From NCBI GenBank assembly GCA_023627715.1, contig JAMAHW010000023.1:310001-374000 (forward strand): a stretch of 64,000 nucleotides of DNA. Reading direction: 5' to 3'. Position numbers and translations under genes: made by a program. How positions within the stretch are numbered: position 1 is the first letter of the stretch; the number at the start of each line of letters is the position of its first letter. Below are positions 10,963 to 21,094 of the stretch, piece by piece. The stretch is from Periconia sp. R9002 (lineage: Eukaryota > Ascomycota > Dothideomycetes > Pleosporales > Periconiaceae). The notes beneath the pieces were generated by a model. The model saw only the letters and a list, made by a program, of their open reading frames with translations, made no database searches and had not been told where the DNA came from.

Positions 10963-12183
10963 ATGTCTTCCGCTAACCTTTTCAGCGGAAAGACTTATTA
11001 CGAAATTCTCGGTCTAGCTAATACATGCACCGTAGAAAAGATCAAGAAAGCATACAAACAGCTCCAGCTAAAACACCATCCCGACAAGACCAGCGGCTTG
11101 CCACCAGCCGAGCGCAGCGCCAGTGAAGCCATCAGTAAAGCTGCCAACTTAGCCTACGAGGTCCTAGCAGATGAGCAAAAACGGCGCTTCTATGATTCAA
11201 GTCTCCCCAAAGCAACTCCCCCATCAAAATCCGCATCACCACCGAAGCCCTCACAGCCAACGCCGCGTTCGGGACCAGGAGCCTGCTCAACCGATGAACC
11301 CTCCTCCCCCTCCTTCCCCTTCCCATCCGACCCACCAATAACCTCCCGCTCCCTCTTCTTCTCCTCCCACCGTTGGAAATTCAGCATCCACCTCAACCAA
11401 CGCTTCCAAAGCACAATGTGGGGCCCCAACTACACCTGGGACGACTCCAACGAAATCCTCATCTTCATCAAACTCGCCAAACCCACCCTTCCCTCCCGCC
11501 ATTCCCTCCCCTCTGAAAATGACGTCAAACTCTGCGTATCACGCACCCCTGACGGCCGACGAATCACCAAAATCGAATCCTATTACAAACACCGCGTCAT
11601 CTCCACCGGCCCGGAACTCAACCTGTGGATCAAGCTCTGCACAGAGTCTACCGCAGACGTCCTTCGTGAACCGTGGAAGTTCAACTGGGACGTCGAGATC
11701 ATCAAAGACGCGGTCCCTCCAAACCCAAAGTGCCAACGCTACGGCACGAACATCTACTTCCACCACAAGCAACCCGGCAAGGACGCCCCACGTCCCACTC
11801 AAGAAATGATGAAGGATCGCGACATGGCACCCGCCGCGAAGCTTCGCTTTGCGCGTCTCGGCGCGCTTAGTAAAGACCTGTTCAGCGGTGACGAGACGAT
11901 GACTTGTGTCCCGGCGTTTGGGTATCAGACGGAAGGTGACCCCTCCCCTTCAGAAAAGCCGGCACAAAAATCGCACCAACTGGGAACGCAACATTCAAAA
12001 CCGGCATCCACCCGGGACCGTTCCGCTCGCTACGCGCCGTATACGGTGCCAAAACCGTTTCCGCAGCAGGATTCAAATGAGCGTGTGCACCAGATGTGGA
12101 AAGAGAGGATTAAGAAGGCGAGGGAGGCGAAGGAGCGGGAGGCGTTGAAGAAGGAGGAGGAGCGTTCGGGAAGTTCTGTATAA
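10963..12183 (+). CDS. J-domain (DnaJ/Hsp40-like) protein
   Basis: A single exon encodes 406 residues. Residues 10-75 form a J domain: YYEILGL start, helix KIKKAYKQLQLKHHPD with the HPD tripeptide that stimulates Hsp70 ATPase, and ending RRFYDSSL. There is no G/F-rich region, no zinc-finger domain and no membrane segment, so it is a class C (type III) J protein. A Pro/Ser-rich linker (about residues 85-130) leads to a 150-residue region with SLFFSSHRWKF and TWDDSNEILIFIKL that I cannot assign to a family. The C-terminus is a basic/acidic helix (MWKERIKKAREAKERE). It probably recruits Hsp70 to a specific client; location and client are unknown. Confidence 0.85.
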   Translation: MSSANLFSGKTYYEILGLANTCTVEKIKKAYKQLQLKHHPDKTSGLPPAERSASEAISKAANLAYEVLADEQKRRFYDSSLPKATPPSKSASPPKPSQPTPRSGPGACSTDEPSSPSFPFPSDPPITSRSLFFSSHRWKFSIHLNQRFQSTMWGPNYTWDDSNEILIFIKLAKPTLPSRHSLPSENDVKLCVSRTPDGRRITKIESYYKHRVISTGPELNLWIKLCTESTADVLREPWKFNWDVEIIKDAVPPNPKCQRYGTNIYFHHKQPGKDAPRPTQEMMKDRDMAPAAKLRFARLGALSKDLFSGDETMTCVPAFGYQTEGDPSPSEKPAQKSHQLGTQHSKPASTRDRSARYAPYTVPKPFPQQDSNERVHQMWKERIKKAREAKEREALKKEEERSGSSV

Positions 12184-12834
12184 GCATTAGTAAATGACGT
12201 GTATACAGCGTGGACTTAGTTGCCTCTTTGTAAACGAAAAGGATTTTGTAGGCGTTTGGTATTTCTTCGTGTATTAATAGAATAACATTCTTACTTCCAA
12301 TCAATGTTCATACAGCAATATCATCTCTACTCCTCTCGTCCCAAACCCATATTTAGTAGTACCAATAAAGCGGAGCTTTCCCAAGTAGAAGAGAAAATGA
12401 AGAGACCCTTGCCCACGAGACGAATTACTAAAGTATTGGTTCAAATTCATTGGTTCATAGAATATGATTTTTGTGGTTGGTTGAGTCATCGATAGTTCCT
12501 TCTTTAAGTAGACAGAGCTTGGACCCGGATGTTCCAACTTCACTTTCAACCCTTTACCTACTTCCTGTCAGCCAAACGTACCTCAACTAGACAACTCACA
12601 CTGCGAATTCATACGCGCCTACTCCTCTTCGGTTTGGTTTTCTTCGGCCTTCCTCGCTTCAGCCTTTTTGTTCTTTCTCCCCTTCTTCTGCTTCTATCCT
12701 CATCCTGTCTTCCTCCTCCCGTCTCTTCTTCTCCTGCTCCTCTTGTATCCTTCCCTTCTTCGATATTGGAGCCATTTCGAATTTGCTTCTTCGCGTAAGA
12801 AGATAAAGCTAAAGAGGCGAAGGAGGAAAGGAGG
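12184..12834. other. Intergenic region with a pyrimidine-rich tract
   Basis: The stretch 12605-12770 is almost pure C/T on the plus strand, with long runs of CTTC and TCCTC. Such tracts commonly precede transcription starts in filamentous fungi, and it lies just before the small gene at 12835. On the minus strand it yields an open frame of Arg/Lys/Glu repeats, which I treat as a by-product of composition. Confidence 0.5.
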
Positions 12835-13269
12835 ATGTCAAAAACCCTTGCCCCCAACCTCAACATTATTAAACGCGGGCATCGTTCCGATTCGGCGGCG
12901 GAATTCGAGTCGACTGTGAAAGGAGTCCAGCACCGAATGGTGTCAACACCCGTAGCCCATATAACGGAAAGGCTGAAACGTGCGAGGAGGGCGAGTCCAG
13001 GCGAATATACTAAGAAATCCACCTTAATCGCCCTCCACAGGCGAATTGCGCTTCGTGAACCCCGGGACGAAGACTTTCATGAGGGAATGAGGCTCGTTGG
13101 CGATGACAATACGAATGATTACGACGAAGAGATTGCGGAACGGGTGCACGCGGGAATGTTTATGGTGGATCGTACTGAAAGAGAATGGGATTACTATTAC
13201 GATGAATGCGATCATTGTGGATGTGTTTCTGGTTCACACCATGAATCACTGCCCTGGAGTATCCCTTGA
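12835..13269 (+). CDS. Hypothetical small charged protein
   Basis: An open frame of 144 codons starts with ATG. The product is polar and charged, with a basic middle (ERLKRARRASPGEY) and a C-terminal YYYDECDHCGC segment with three close cysteines. I recognise no family. Support comes from the strong pyrimidine-rich tract immediately upstream, as expected for a fungal promoter or 5' UTR. Against it, there is no conserved domain, no intron, and the frame could be fortuitous at this length. Confidence 0.35.
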   Translation: MSKTLAPNLNIIKRGHRSDSAAEFESTVKGVQHRMVSTPVAHITERLKRARRASPGEYTKKSTLIALHRRIALREPRDEDFHEGMRLVGDDNTNDYDEEIAERVHAGMFMVDRTEREWDYYYDECDHCGCVSGSHHESLPWSIP

Positions 13270-14117
13270 TCCATTACAGACGAGGTCCAAAAGATGCGTT
13301 ATTATCTCGGACATCACGGCGCCTCGACGTTTCATAGTATCCCATATGACCAAAGGAAATGTGCCGTACTGGGTCCGATTGCATGAGGGTGCATGCGCGC
13401 GAACAAGCGCAAGCGGCAAACCCTTCTGAGTCGGGCCCATTTTGGCCCCCACAGCCTCAGTAACATCGTGCCTTTGAAGGCCTCAAGCATCAATTGCAAA
13501 TGGCGCGCAACACCGCCTCATGAATCAAACCCCCGTCAATTACCCGGCCTCACCAGCCTTCGTCGCCTACCCAATATCTTTCTTGAGCGAACGAATTTGT
13601 AGCCACCAACGACAGGGCAAGTATTTCGGTCCCTGCGCTCTATCGCGCGTATCGCCGAAAGAAAAATCTAAGGGGGTTGATGCTGCCAAAATAGCCTCCT
13701 GTAGTGTTTGAACGGGGCCCAACCTGACCCGCCATGGGCTATCAGTAGCCATACAATCATCAGACGTTGTTGGAGGCTCAAACTCGACCGATTGACTTTG
13801 AAGAATGGTTCTTGCCGCGGGCCCATGTCGGGACCTGCATTTGACCAGAGCCGGATACATGGACTTGAGTGATGAATTCACTCCAGTTCTTCCGCAGTGT
13901 GGCCCTGCTGTCTAGATTGTGTGAGTTGGTCCTCGCGCCGAAACCCTGGTTGGACAGTTGAGATCTTTCGTCAATTGCTTTCATACTTAAGATTGCTGGG
14001 AGCCATTCAATAAATTTCCAGTTTACAACAATCTATCTCTCACTCACTCTCTCACATAGATATATACATCAGATACCCAAGTCTTTTGTTTGCCCATAGT
14101 GTCATCTTATATCAATC
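13270..14117. other. Intergenic region upstream of the 14.1-kb gene
   Basis: No supportable gene. Open frames of 60-104 codons on both strands show no motifs. The last 120 bp before the ATG at 14118 carry CACTCACTCTCTCACATAG and TATATA (14061-14066), likely promoter and 5' UTR of the following gene. Confidence 0.45.
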
Positions 14118-14777
14118 ATGAGTTCTGGGCGATCCTACTCCAGCTCCAAAATGTCGACCGCCGATCTTGAAAACTATGGGCGGACTCGTCGGCAAAAATA
14201 CCCCACCACCTATATGGACAGACATCCATCAGCCGAGGCAAAGGAGGACTACAATAAATACAAAGAACGGAACAAGGAAGCAGACGAGTCTGTTGCTCGA
14301 TATTGGAATAGCTACGAATATTACACTGGACATCATGACACTAAGATCGATACCTTGTCCCAGGACCAGCACAGGAGTCTTGTTTGCCCGGCTGCAGAAG
14401 CAGCTACTGACACGGATTGGTAAGTGTTATTATAGCTTTTAGGAGCCAGCAGAGGGTTGCTAACTTGATCGTACAGGCACGCACAGGACCGGGGACGATT
14501 CTTGGAGAAACACCCATATGGATATAGAAATTCCGAAAAGCGCACAGAACGCGAAGACCATGCAGATCGTGCATTTCGAGAAGCTTATTGTTATCGCGAT
14601 CGTTATGAAACCCATCGGGCAGGATCAACCAAGCACTACACCAAGGCTGACATTGAAGGGAACCGAGGCCCCAGCGCATATGTCCGACCGGACGGTTGGT
14701 ATAAAGATCCGTGGGCCAACAGGAACGGCCAGATGAGATGGTTTGAGAACGGAACCTGGACTTCTCGTACTCGGTGA
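14118..14777 (+). CDS. Hypothetical hydrophilic protein, two exons
   Basis: The exons 14118-14419 and 14477-14777 join through a canonical intron (GTAAGT donor, GCTAAC branch site, CAG acceptor) to give 200 residues. The protein is very hydrophilic and aromatic, with repeated Tyr/Arg/Asp-rich helices (EDYNKYKERNKEADES, YCYRDRYETH). It ends in a compact GWYKDPWANRNGQMRWFENGTW segment, Trp-rich like the short DUF2510-type motif (DPxGxxxxRWWDGxxW) found in bacterial proteins; that likeness is tentative. It has no signal peptide, membrane segment or known domain. The open frame running through both exons and the good intron make it likely to be a real gene. Confidence 0.65.
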
Positions 14778-15841
14778 GTGATGCACGCCACTAGGGCATG
14801 GCTGAGCACGAAGTGGTCTGGAACGGTTCACATGTCAATAATGTCATTGCTTCTGTTTTCCCCTACCCTGTTTCGAATCCTAGGGTAGCGTGTGTGTATT
14901 TGTTTATCGTCTCTCTAACCTCCTGAAGGGTGTTTAGACGTGCTATAAGTAGAAATTACATACAACATATCCATTCCCATATAACGCTTCGAGGACCGTT
15001 TCTTATTATAATTTTAGTACTTATTAGAGTAAGTAGGATACTAGGAAAATATTTCTATAGTATATTTTTGTTCTCTACTAGGTTTATTACTTGAAAATGT
15101 AGTATTCAACTTTTATAGAGATACTACAGGTGCTTCACAATAATATTCTGTGGGTGCGGGATGTACTGACACCCGCGTGCCACAAAGGGGTGAAAATAGG
15201 TGGTAATACAGAGGGTGACACGCCGGGAGGTCACATATTAGGAGGACTAATAGGTTCTACAACCTATATAGTATGTCTAGTATAGTTATCTAATTTATGA
15301 ATAACGCCTGGTACACCAGCTACCTGATATGTGTCCTCCCGGCGTGTCACCCCTCTGTAACTGCTAGATTTAAACCAACATAGGTAGTACGGAGGTGTAC
15401 CACACCCTAATGCCAGGTGCTTGACCTGGCAGCATCCGAAGCCCAGGTAACTGTCCCGCGAGCCTTCGGCTCGTCCGCTCCTTGTAGTGTTCTGCGTGCA
15501 GTGGGATAGGCGCCAATAGTCAACATTGCTTGTAAGTTGCATGGTGACCGGAAGGAAGTATCTAGCCGCCCGATGAACCCTTATAAAAATGGTGTGGGGA
15601 TGGACTTGAGTGTGATACGAGGCGGCTAACGTAGGGTGTCTGTGGATCCGCGCAGCCAATCATTGGGATGTTTTTAGCGATTACGCTGTTCCGAGTGGCG
15701 GGGGGTGGCTGAGGCTTGGCCGGCGCTTGGACACGCTAATTTTAGGTAGAAAGTTGCGGCGTCGGCGGCTGCACCCCGCTCCTCTTTATCTCAAGAAATC
15801 TTGTCCTTCAGGAAATTGTACCCATCCTCTTCCTTTTTGAT
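14778..15841. other. Intergenic region with AT-rich patch and MITE-like element
   Basis: The segment 14930-15130 is AT-rich, with many TATAG/CTATA steps that look like repeat-induced point mutation or old transposon sequence. The MITE-like element at 15209-15357 follows. A perfect short hairpin (TGCCAGGT and ACCTGGCA, 15411-15431) and another (CGAGC/GCTCG near 15468-15483) lie just beyond. No gene is supported; a 131-codon frame on the minus strand overlaps these repeats. The F-box gene promoter occupies the last 200 bp. Confidence 0.5.
15209..15357. mobile_element. MITE-like element, 149 bp, terminal inverted repeats
   Basis: The left end CAGAGGG-TGACACGCCG and the complement of the right end CAGAGGGGTGACACGCCG continue as matching inverted repeats for about 33 bp, with two mismatches and one indel. 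Both ends are flanked by TA, as expected for a TA target-site duplication of Tc1/mariner-type insertion. A second short palindrome (TAGGTT/AACCTA) lies inside. There is no coding capacity, so it would be a non-autonomous element moved by a transposase elsewhere. Confidence 0.65.
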
Positions 15842-17302
15842 ATGTGTCTGGCCGATCTTCCACCAGAGCTCTTAGCTCTCATCTTGCAAGCTCTAGATCA
15901 TCCCCGAGACTTGCACTCAATCATCAGAGCATCTGCCCCATGCTTTCGAGTGTACGCTCTGTCGCCGGAACTCATCCTCTCGTCTGTCCTCAAAAATGCT
16001 ATTCTACCCGACGCCCTCCACCATGCCCTTGCTCTGGGGCATATCCCAGCTGCATGTTCAAATCCAGGACCCCAGCAAACGGAATCTCTACAAGTTTTCC
16101 TCGAGGAATACTTCCGGACTAGCTATCCCAGCTTTCCCACCCACAGGGCGACCATTGTTGCTCTCTGTCGTCTCTATATGCAGATTTCTTACTTCATAGA
16201 CGACTACTCTACGCGAGCCATGCATGCTTTGGATCTTGAGCGTGAGAGTGAACAGGCCGTGGCATTAGTCTTGTCGCCTACAGAACGCGTGAGATTCCAG
16301 AGAGCATTCTTTCGTTATGAGCTCTACTCTAGAGTTTTCCCCGTCGACCTTGCAAGTCGATGGAATACGCTTGTCCCGGCCAATACACAGTTCACTCAAT
16401 TCCTTGCTCGGATCGAACCATGGGAGGCGGAGGAGATGAGCTGCGTTCACCACTACTTTACGTCTCTTATTAGAGGATTCGTTGCCGAGCTTGAAAATCA
16501 AGTCGTGGAAGCTGTTCTTGCTGCTCCTGGTGTACGTCGCCCTCCTACTTTGGCTCGCTCTTCATCCCCAAGTCCTGCCAAACGCCAAAGGACCCGCGCC
16601 CCAACTGCTGGCGGTCTGATAGATGATTCGTTCCTTCATTCTTCGAAGCCGCCCCAGACTGAGAGTGATGACTGGCGGGACCGTGCCGACGATAGTGACA
16701 TGGTACTTTTCGATGAACTCGATCTAACAGGCCTTGACTTATTCTCCAAGGACCTCAAGTCCCGCTCCGCCGATATTCTCAGCTACCTAGCATCTTTAGG
16801 TTCGAACTTTATCTACCATCTCATTAACGCCGATAAAAATCAACGCAAAGACATGATCCGCAAGAACACTCCCGTAATGCGAGATTTTCTCCCAGAGGCG
16901 TTGGATCAAGCCCCTGGGACCGGCCCTAAAACCATTCTACCCGACAGGATCGACAATAACCAACCCACACGTCCCAACTTGGGCTATTATTTGTTCAAGC
17001 GTTCGGCGCAGGACGACTACTTGCACGTCCCTCACTACGATCACGGCCGTCACGGCGGTATCTCCAGCTGCCCTCTTCGAGAAAGGGCATATGTTTTCTG
17101 GGACCGTGAGAGGATTCTCCCCCCCGCGGTTTGGGCTAATCTCCGAGAAGCACAAGATATGGATCCAGAAGAGGTAGATCTACTATTTGGCGCACACAAG
17201 GACAGGAGTGTTGAGGAACGGCTGGAGGGCGTCAGGATACCCAAGGCAGAGATGGAGAGAATAGAGGAAGAGTTTGGTTCTGCCGTCGATTATGGATACT
17301 GA
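15842..17302 (+). CDS. F-box-like domain protein
   Basis: A single exon encodes 486 residues. Residues 3-45 read as an F-box-like helix set: LPPELLALILQAL, then HPRDLHSIIRASAPCF, the pattern by which fungal F-box proteins bind Skp1 in SCF ubiquitin ligases. The rest is largely helical with no WD40, LRR or kelch repeats that I can see. A Ser/Pro/Arg-rich linker near residues 236-255 (SSPSPAKRQRTR) could be a nuclear localisation signal. The second half includes an acidic stretch around DDSDMVLFDELD. Many Pezizomycotina carry families of such F-box-only proteins with unknown targets. ATG 15842 has the F-box directly after it, which supports the start. Confidence 0.7.
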   Translation: MCLADLPPELLALILQALDHPRDLHSIIRASAPCFRVYALSPELILSSVLKNAILPDALHHALALGHIPAACSNPGPQQTESLQVFLEEYFRTSYPSFPTHRATIVALCRLYMQISYFIDDYSTRAMHALDLERESEQAVALVLSPTERVRFQRAFFRYELYSRVFPVDLASRWNTLVPANTQFTQFLARIEPWEAEEMSCVHHYFTSLIRGFVAELENQVVEAVLAAPGVRRPPTLARSSSPSPAKRQRTRAPTAGGLIDDSFLHSSKPPQTESDDWRDRADDSDMVLFDELDLTGLDLFSKDLKSRSADILSYLASLGSNFIYHLINADKNQRKDMIRKNTPVMRDFLPEALDQAPGTGPKTILPDRIDNNQPTRPNLGYYLFKRSAQDDYLHVPHYDHGRHGGISSCPLRERAYVFWDRERILPPAVWANLREAQDMDPEEVDLLFGAHKDRSVEERLEGVRIPKAEMERIEEEFGSAVDYGY

Positions 17303-17825
17303 TCCATTAACCATCGGTCTGTAATTAGAAATGAAATTTAGTAATATGACAGCTACCAGTGTGCAAAGATCTACGAAACGGGATCCGCAAAACCAGGACT
17401 ATGTAGAACCGGGACCTAAAGCAAACTAAGAACGGGAACCCTAAGTCTAGACTTGCCGTTCCATGAGATTGAATGAAATTGAATTTGATACTCACAGAGT
17501 ATTGCTACCCTGGGTATCGACACAGGTAGGGGGGGGGGAGAAAAAAAACTGTTTACCAGTCGTACTAATCTGCACTCAACCCTTCCGAGAGAGCAATGCA
17601 TTGGAGCATTTAAGGGCCATATCAGTCCAGCTATGTTTGTCTAAGAACCGGATTCCTGTAGAGCTATATGCTACCTATTCACTAAAAATATTCTTTTTTG
17701 TCTGGGTGGGGATAACCTGAGGAGAACTTCGGTACCGTCTACTTCTCTAACACTCAAGGCTGTAGAAGCTCAGGGAAGACGCTGTAACGTTCCACAGCAC
17801 CCGGGAAAACGTCCAAACAATATAA
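17303..17825. other. Intergenic region between convergent genes
   Basis: The 3' flanks of the F-box gene (plus) and the acetolactate decarboxylase (minus) meet here. A G10 run followed by AGAAAAAAAA (17530-17548) is the only notable low-complexity sequence. No gene. Confidence 0.5.
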
Positions 17826-18542
17826 TTAACCTTCAACACTCTTCAGTCCTTCATCGTCAGTCTGCATCTTCGCCTTGCCGAACGCTTCCGTCCGCGGCAA
17901 CTCGATATGGACATCCGCTATGGTCGCCGCCTCAAACTTGACCTCCTCTTCCGCAGTGATCTCCAACGCATGCCCGCCAAACGACCGATCGTCACTAATA
18001 AAATGCAAATGTTCGCCCGCAACAAAGAACCCTTGCCATGCTTTTGGACTACGAAACCCAACCACCGTTCCCTTTACGTTCTTATACTCGCTAATGAACT
18101 GCGTCTTCCCGAGTTCGCTCAGTGGCTGCCCCGCATACTCTTGCCCCTTGACTGTCCGGCATTTGTTGTGTGAGAAGGTTCCTGTGATACGGTACGCCAT
18201 AAACAAGTTCTCCATGTTCGGATTCAAGCTTTCCAGGACCTTGTCCACGGCGTCTTTGTGCTCTAGCTTGACGTGTAGTGTGTGTTCAGGCACAAAGCGT
18301 GTACAAACCGCATAGGGCACCTGGTCGGTGGGGGAGGCTTCGCGAATTTTGCCATGCGCTTGGAGTTGGTAGACTTTGTCGTCCAAAAGGAGGAGCTCGC
18401 CATCCATGCGTATGAAGGTGCCGAGACCGTGATTGCCTTTTGATAACAGAGTCGAGGCCGGGATGCCGCTGTCAGAAACGCCGGCCATTAGAGCATTTAC
18501 TAGGGAATATTGGTAGATGTGGTTGGGTGCGGTTTCGGACAT
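17826..18542 (-). CDS. Alpha-acetolactate decarboxylase
   Basis: An intronless gene for 238 residues, the usual length of the family (EC 4.1.1.5). It decarboxylates (S)-2-acetolactate to (R)-acetoin in the cytosol. The conserved GLGTFIRMDGEL with the active-site Glu lies near residues 40-50. VVGFRSP carries the active-site Arg, and HLHFISDDRSFGGH near residues 180-193 carries the three zinc-binding His in the H-x-H-x10-H spacing known from the Bacillus enzyme. There is no signal or transit peptide. It faces the acetolactate synthase gene across an 875-bp divergent intergenic region, so both can share regulation. The pair reproduces the bacterial budA-budB/alsD-alsS pathway. ALDC genes occur in many ascomycetes; bacterial ancestry is likely but inferred. 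Confidence 0.93.
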   Translation of the reverse strand: MSETAPNHIYQYSLVNALMAGVSDSGIPASTLLSKGNHGLGTFIRMDGELLLLDDKVYQLQAHGKIREASPTDQVPYAVCTRFVPEHTLHVKLEHKDAVDKVLESLNPNMENLFMAYRITGTFSHNKCRTVKGQEYAGQPLSELGKTQFISEYKNVKGTVVGFRSPKAWQGFFVAGEHLHFISDDRSFGGHALEITAEEEVKFEAATIADVHIELPRTEAFGKAKMQTDDEGLKSVEG

Positions 18543-19417
18543 TTTGATGACTGGCTGGATTGGGTTGGAAAATGTCGAATGGAATTTCGCTCGCGACTAC
18601 CCTGGATTGAACAAAAATGCAGTAGACTTCGGAATGTGAATAGTACTTTCGACCAGATGATGCGACAAACTTGTCACATAAATTATTAGATCCCGAAAAT
18701 GTTGCGTTTGGCATCCTTAGTAAGCCATACGGGGGTGGGGGGCTAAGACGGATCTCGATATCACACCCGTATCTGTGTCGTCATCTCCACCGGGACATGG
18801 AATCATGCATCGCACTATGGGAATACGAACCATGTACTGCACTTACAATACATTGATGATAAGGCCAACGTCTTAGTAATCTGACAGGGGGAATTTCTAC
18901 ATAGGGTTATACGCATAAAGAACGGTCCAGTTCGTATCGAAAAAGAGTTGATTATAGGCTTTTCCCCCGCTTTTGCTGACTTGTGCCATCCAAAGTATGC
19001 ACGATAATGGTACATGTATGTATACACCCTACACAAATATTTTTAGTAATCCTAGTACATGATAAATGATTAGCGAATATTGCCGTACAAAAGATTAGTT
19101 TTGCAGCCGAGTTTTCAGAGGCTCTGTAAAAGAGGTTTGCGGGGCAATATCATCCCGGTAGACATCTCAGTAACACACCGATACCGTATGGACTTAAACA
19201 ACAGTTTCTATTGTATAAAAAGCGTTATCACAAGAATCAATACATACTCATTAACAATTCCACAGCTCAGTCACAAACGTCTTAATAAATTACGAGAAAA
19301 GTTTTGGTTTTGCCTTGTATATGGCTTAGGGCCTGAACTAAAACCCCCCGCCACTAATAGCGTCAGATTGGAACGGTGAACTTCATCTTCGTCGTTGCTA
19401 AAAACACCATCATCATC
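18543..19417. promoter_or_regulatory. Divergent promoter region of the acetoin gene pair
   Basis: This 875-bp region separates the start codons of the decarboxylase (minus) and the synthase (plus). TATAAAAAG at 19214-19222 lies about 200 bp before the synthase ATG and is a possible TATA element for it. No third gene is seen; a 99-codon frame ending at 19379 lacks motifs. A shared bidirectional promoter is inferred from the layout alone. Confidence 0.45.
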
Positions 19418-21094
19418 ATGGCAGAAGATTCAGTGGCCCAGATCATTGTCAACAGCCTCTACGCCGCCGGCGTCCGCGTCGTCTTCGGCGTGCCAGGTGC
19501 TAAGATTGATGCCATTTTCGATACATTGACAGACCACCCCGAGATCAAACTCATTGTCTGCCGCCATGAGCAAAATGCAGCCATGATGGCCGCCGGAATG
19601 GGCCGGATCACTGGCATTCCAGGCGTCTGTATTGCTACTTCTGGACCTGGAGCATCGAACCTCGCCACCGGCCTCGTTACCGCTACCACAGAAGGTGACC
19701 CTGTTGTTGCTCTAATCGGTTCGGTGCCTCGTCTCATGACCACCAAGCGAACACATCAGAGCATGAAGGCGCTTGATATACTCGGGCCCACAGCCAAAGC
19801 AGCCACGAACATAGACGTTGAGGACCAAGCTGCCGAGATCATCCTCTCCGCCTTCCGTACAGCCTCTTCTTCACCAAAGGGTGCTGCTGTTGTCTCAATC
19901 CCTATGGACGTCGCGAAATTGGAATCCAAAATCCTTCCATTCCCCGCTGCTGCTTTCGCTGCGCCTCGCTACGGGCCCTCTGTAAACTCGCAACTCACAT
20001 CCGTCATCGACATGATCCATTCTGCCAAGCTACCGGTGCTCTACTTAGGTATGCGCGCCTCCTCCCCTCAAGTAGTCAAAGCTGTCCGCTTTTTACTATC
20101 AAAGTTCCCTTTCCCCACCGTCGAGACATTCCAAGCCGCCGGAGCTGTCTCCAAAGACCTGGCCCACCTCTTCTACGGCCGTGTCGGTCTCTTCCACAAC
20201 CAAGCTGGCGACAAACTCCTGTGTAAATCCGATCTCGTCCTCACCGTTGGCTACGACCCCGTCGAATACGACGCGAACCTCTGGAACCCCAGCGGGGACC
20301 TCAAGATCGTTCACATCGACTACACAGCCAGCGACTACGGCCAGAACTATCACCCCATTACCGAACTCCTGGGTTCCATCGTCGAAAACATCAACTACCT
20401 TTCCGAGAATCTCACGAAAATCCAAGACAACAACTCCTCCGACTTTCTCAAGTCCCTCAAACAAGAACACACCGCCTGGCAATCCCGTTCTGAACTTACC
20501 CGCACCTCTGGCCTCGTGCATCCTCTGCAATTCGTGAATACACTTCAGCAACACGTCTCCACCGATACAACCGTCACCGTCGACGTCGGTACCGTCTACA
20601 TCTACATGATGCGCTACTTTTTCTCTTATGCACCACGGACCCTCCTCTGCTCCAACGGCCAGCAAACCCTGGGTGTCGGCCTTCCCTGGGCTATAGCCGC
20701 CTCTCTAGCTCAGGACCCACCATGCTCCAAGAAAGTTGTCTCCCTCTCAGGAGACGGTGGCTTCATGTTCTCCTCTCAGGAGCTCTCCACTGCCGTGCAG
20801 CAGAAATGCAACATCACGCACTTCATCTGGAACGACGAGGCATACAACATGGTCGAGTTTCAAGAGGAAATGAAGTACGGACGGAGTAGTGGGGTCGGGT
20901 TGGGGGGCGTGGATTTCGTGAAGTTTGCGGAGGCATTCGGTGCGAGGGGGTATAGGGTTAAGGATGTGAGTGAGTTAGAGAGCGTGATGAGGGAGGCGTT
21001 GCATTTTGAGGGCGTGAGCTTAGTGGATGTACGCGTTGATTATAGTAACAATGTTGAGTTGGCAAGTCATGTGATCAAGGAGGAGTGGAATTGA
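19418..21094 (+). CDS. Acetolactate synthase, catabolic (AlsS/BudB) type
   Basis: A single exon encodes 558 residues with the three-domain layout of thiamine-diphosphate enzymes. The N-terminal PYR domain has VFGVPGAKID and RHEQNAAMMAAG with the catalytic Glu near residue 51. The central domain follows, then a PP domain with GDGGFMFSSQEL near residue 445 and the Asn of WNDEAYN that closes the Mg/ThDP motif. The segment TKRTHQSM is typical of the FAD-independent catabolic synthases (AlsS, BudB), where the FAD-binding anabolic enzymes differ. There is no mitochondrial transit peptide, unlike the fungal branched-chain enzyme Ilv2. The start at 19418 (CATCATCATGGC) is preferred over an in-frame codon 14 triplets upstream. 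Reaction: two pyruvate to acetolactate plus CO2, feeding the adjacent decarboxylase. Confidence 0.9.
   Translation: MAEDSVAQIIVNSLYAAGVRVVFGVPGAKIDAIFDTLTDHPEIKLIVCRHEQNAAMMAAGMGRITGIPGVCIATSGPGASNLATGLVTATTEGDPVVALIGSVPRLMTTKRTHQSMKALDILGPTAKAATNIDVEDQAAEIILSAFRTASSSPKGAAVVSIPMDVAKLESKILPFPAAAFAAPRYGPSVNSQLTSVIDMIHSAKLPVLYLGMRASSPQVVKAVRFLLSKFPFPTVETFQAAGAVSKDLAHLFYGRVGLFHNQAGDKLLCKSDLVLTVGYDPVEYDANLWNPSGDLKIVHIDYTASDYGQNYHPITELLGSIVENINYLSENLTKIQDNNSSDFLKSLKQEHTAWQSRSELTRTSGLVHPLQFVNTLQQHVSTDTTVTVDVGTVYIYMMRYFFSYAPRTLLCSNGQQTLGVGLPWAIAASLAQDPPCSKKVVSLSGDGGFMFSSQELSTAVQQKCNITHFIWNDEAYNMVEFQEEMKYGRSSGVGLGGVDFVKFAEAFGARGYRVKDVSELESVMREALHFEGVSLVDVRVDYSNNVELASHVIKEEWN

Noticed and set aside
12609..13022. 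137-codon minus-strand frame with Arg/Lys/Glu-rich end
   Set aside because: Its charged part is only the complement of the pyrimidine-rich promoter tract; no domain.
14868..14886. tRNA B-box-like sequence TTTCGAATCC
   Set aside because: No matching A box or cloverleaf stems upstream; a chance match.
15411..15431. Perfect hairpin TGCCAGGT/ACCTGGCA as an attachment or terminator site
   Set aside because: Eight-bp stems are expected by chance in repeat-rich DNA; no partner feature supports a function.
20099..20665. 188-codon open frame antisense to acetolactate synthase
   Set aside because: Val/Gly/Asp-rich complement of a conserved exon, no family likeness.
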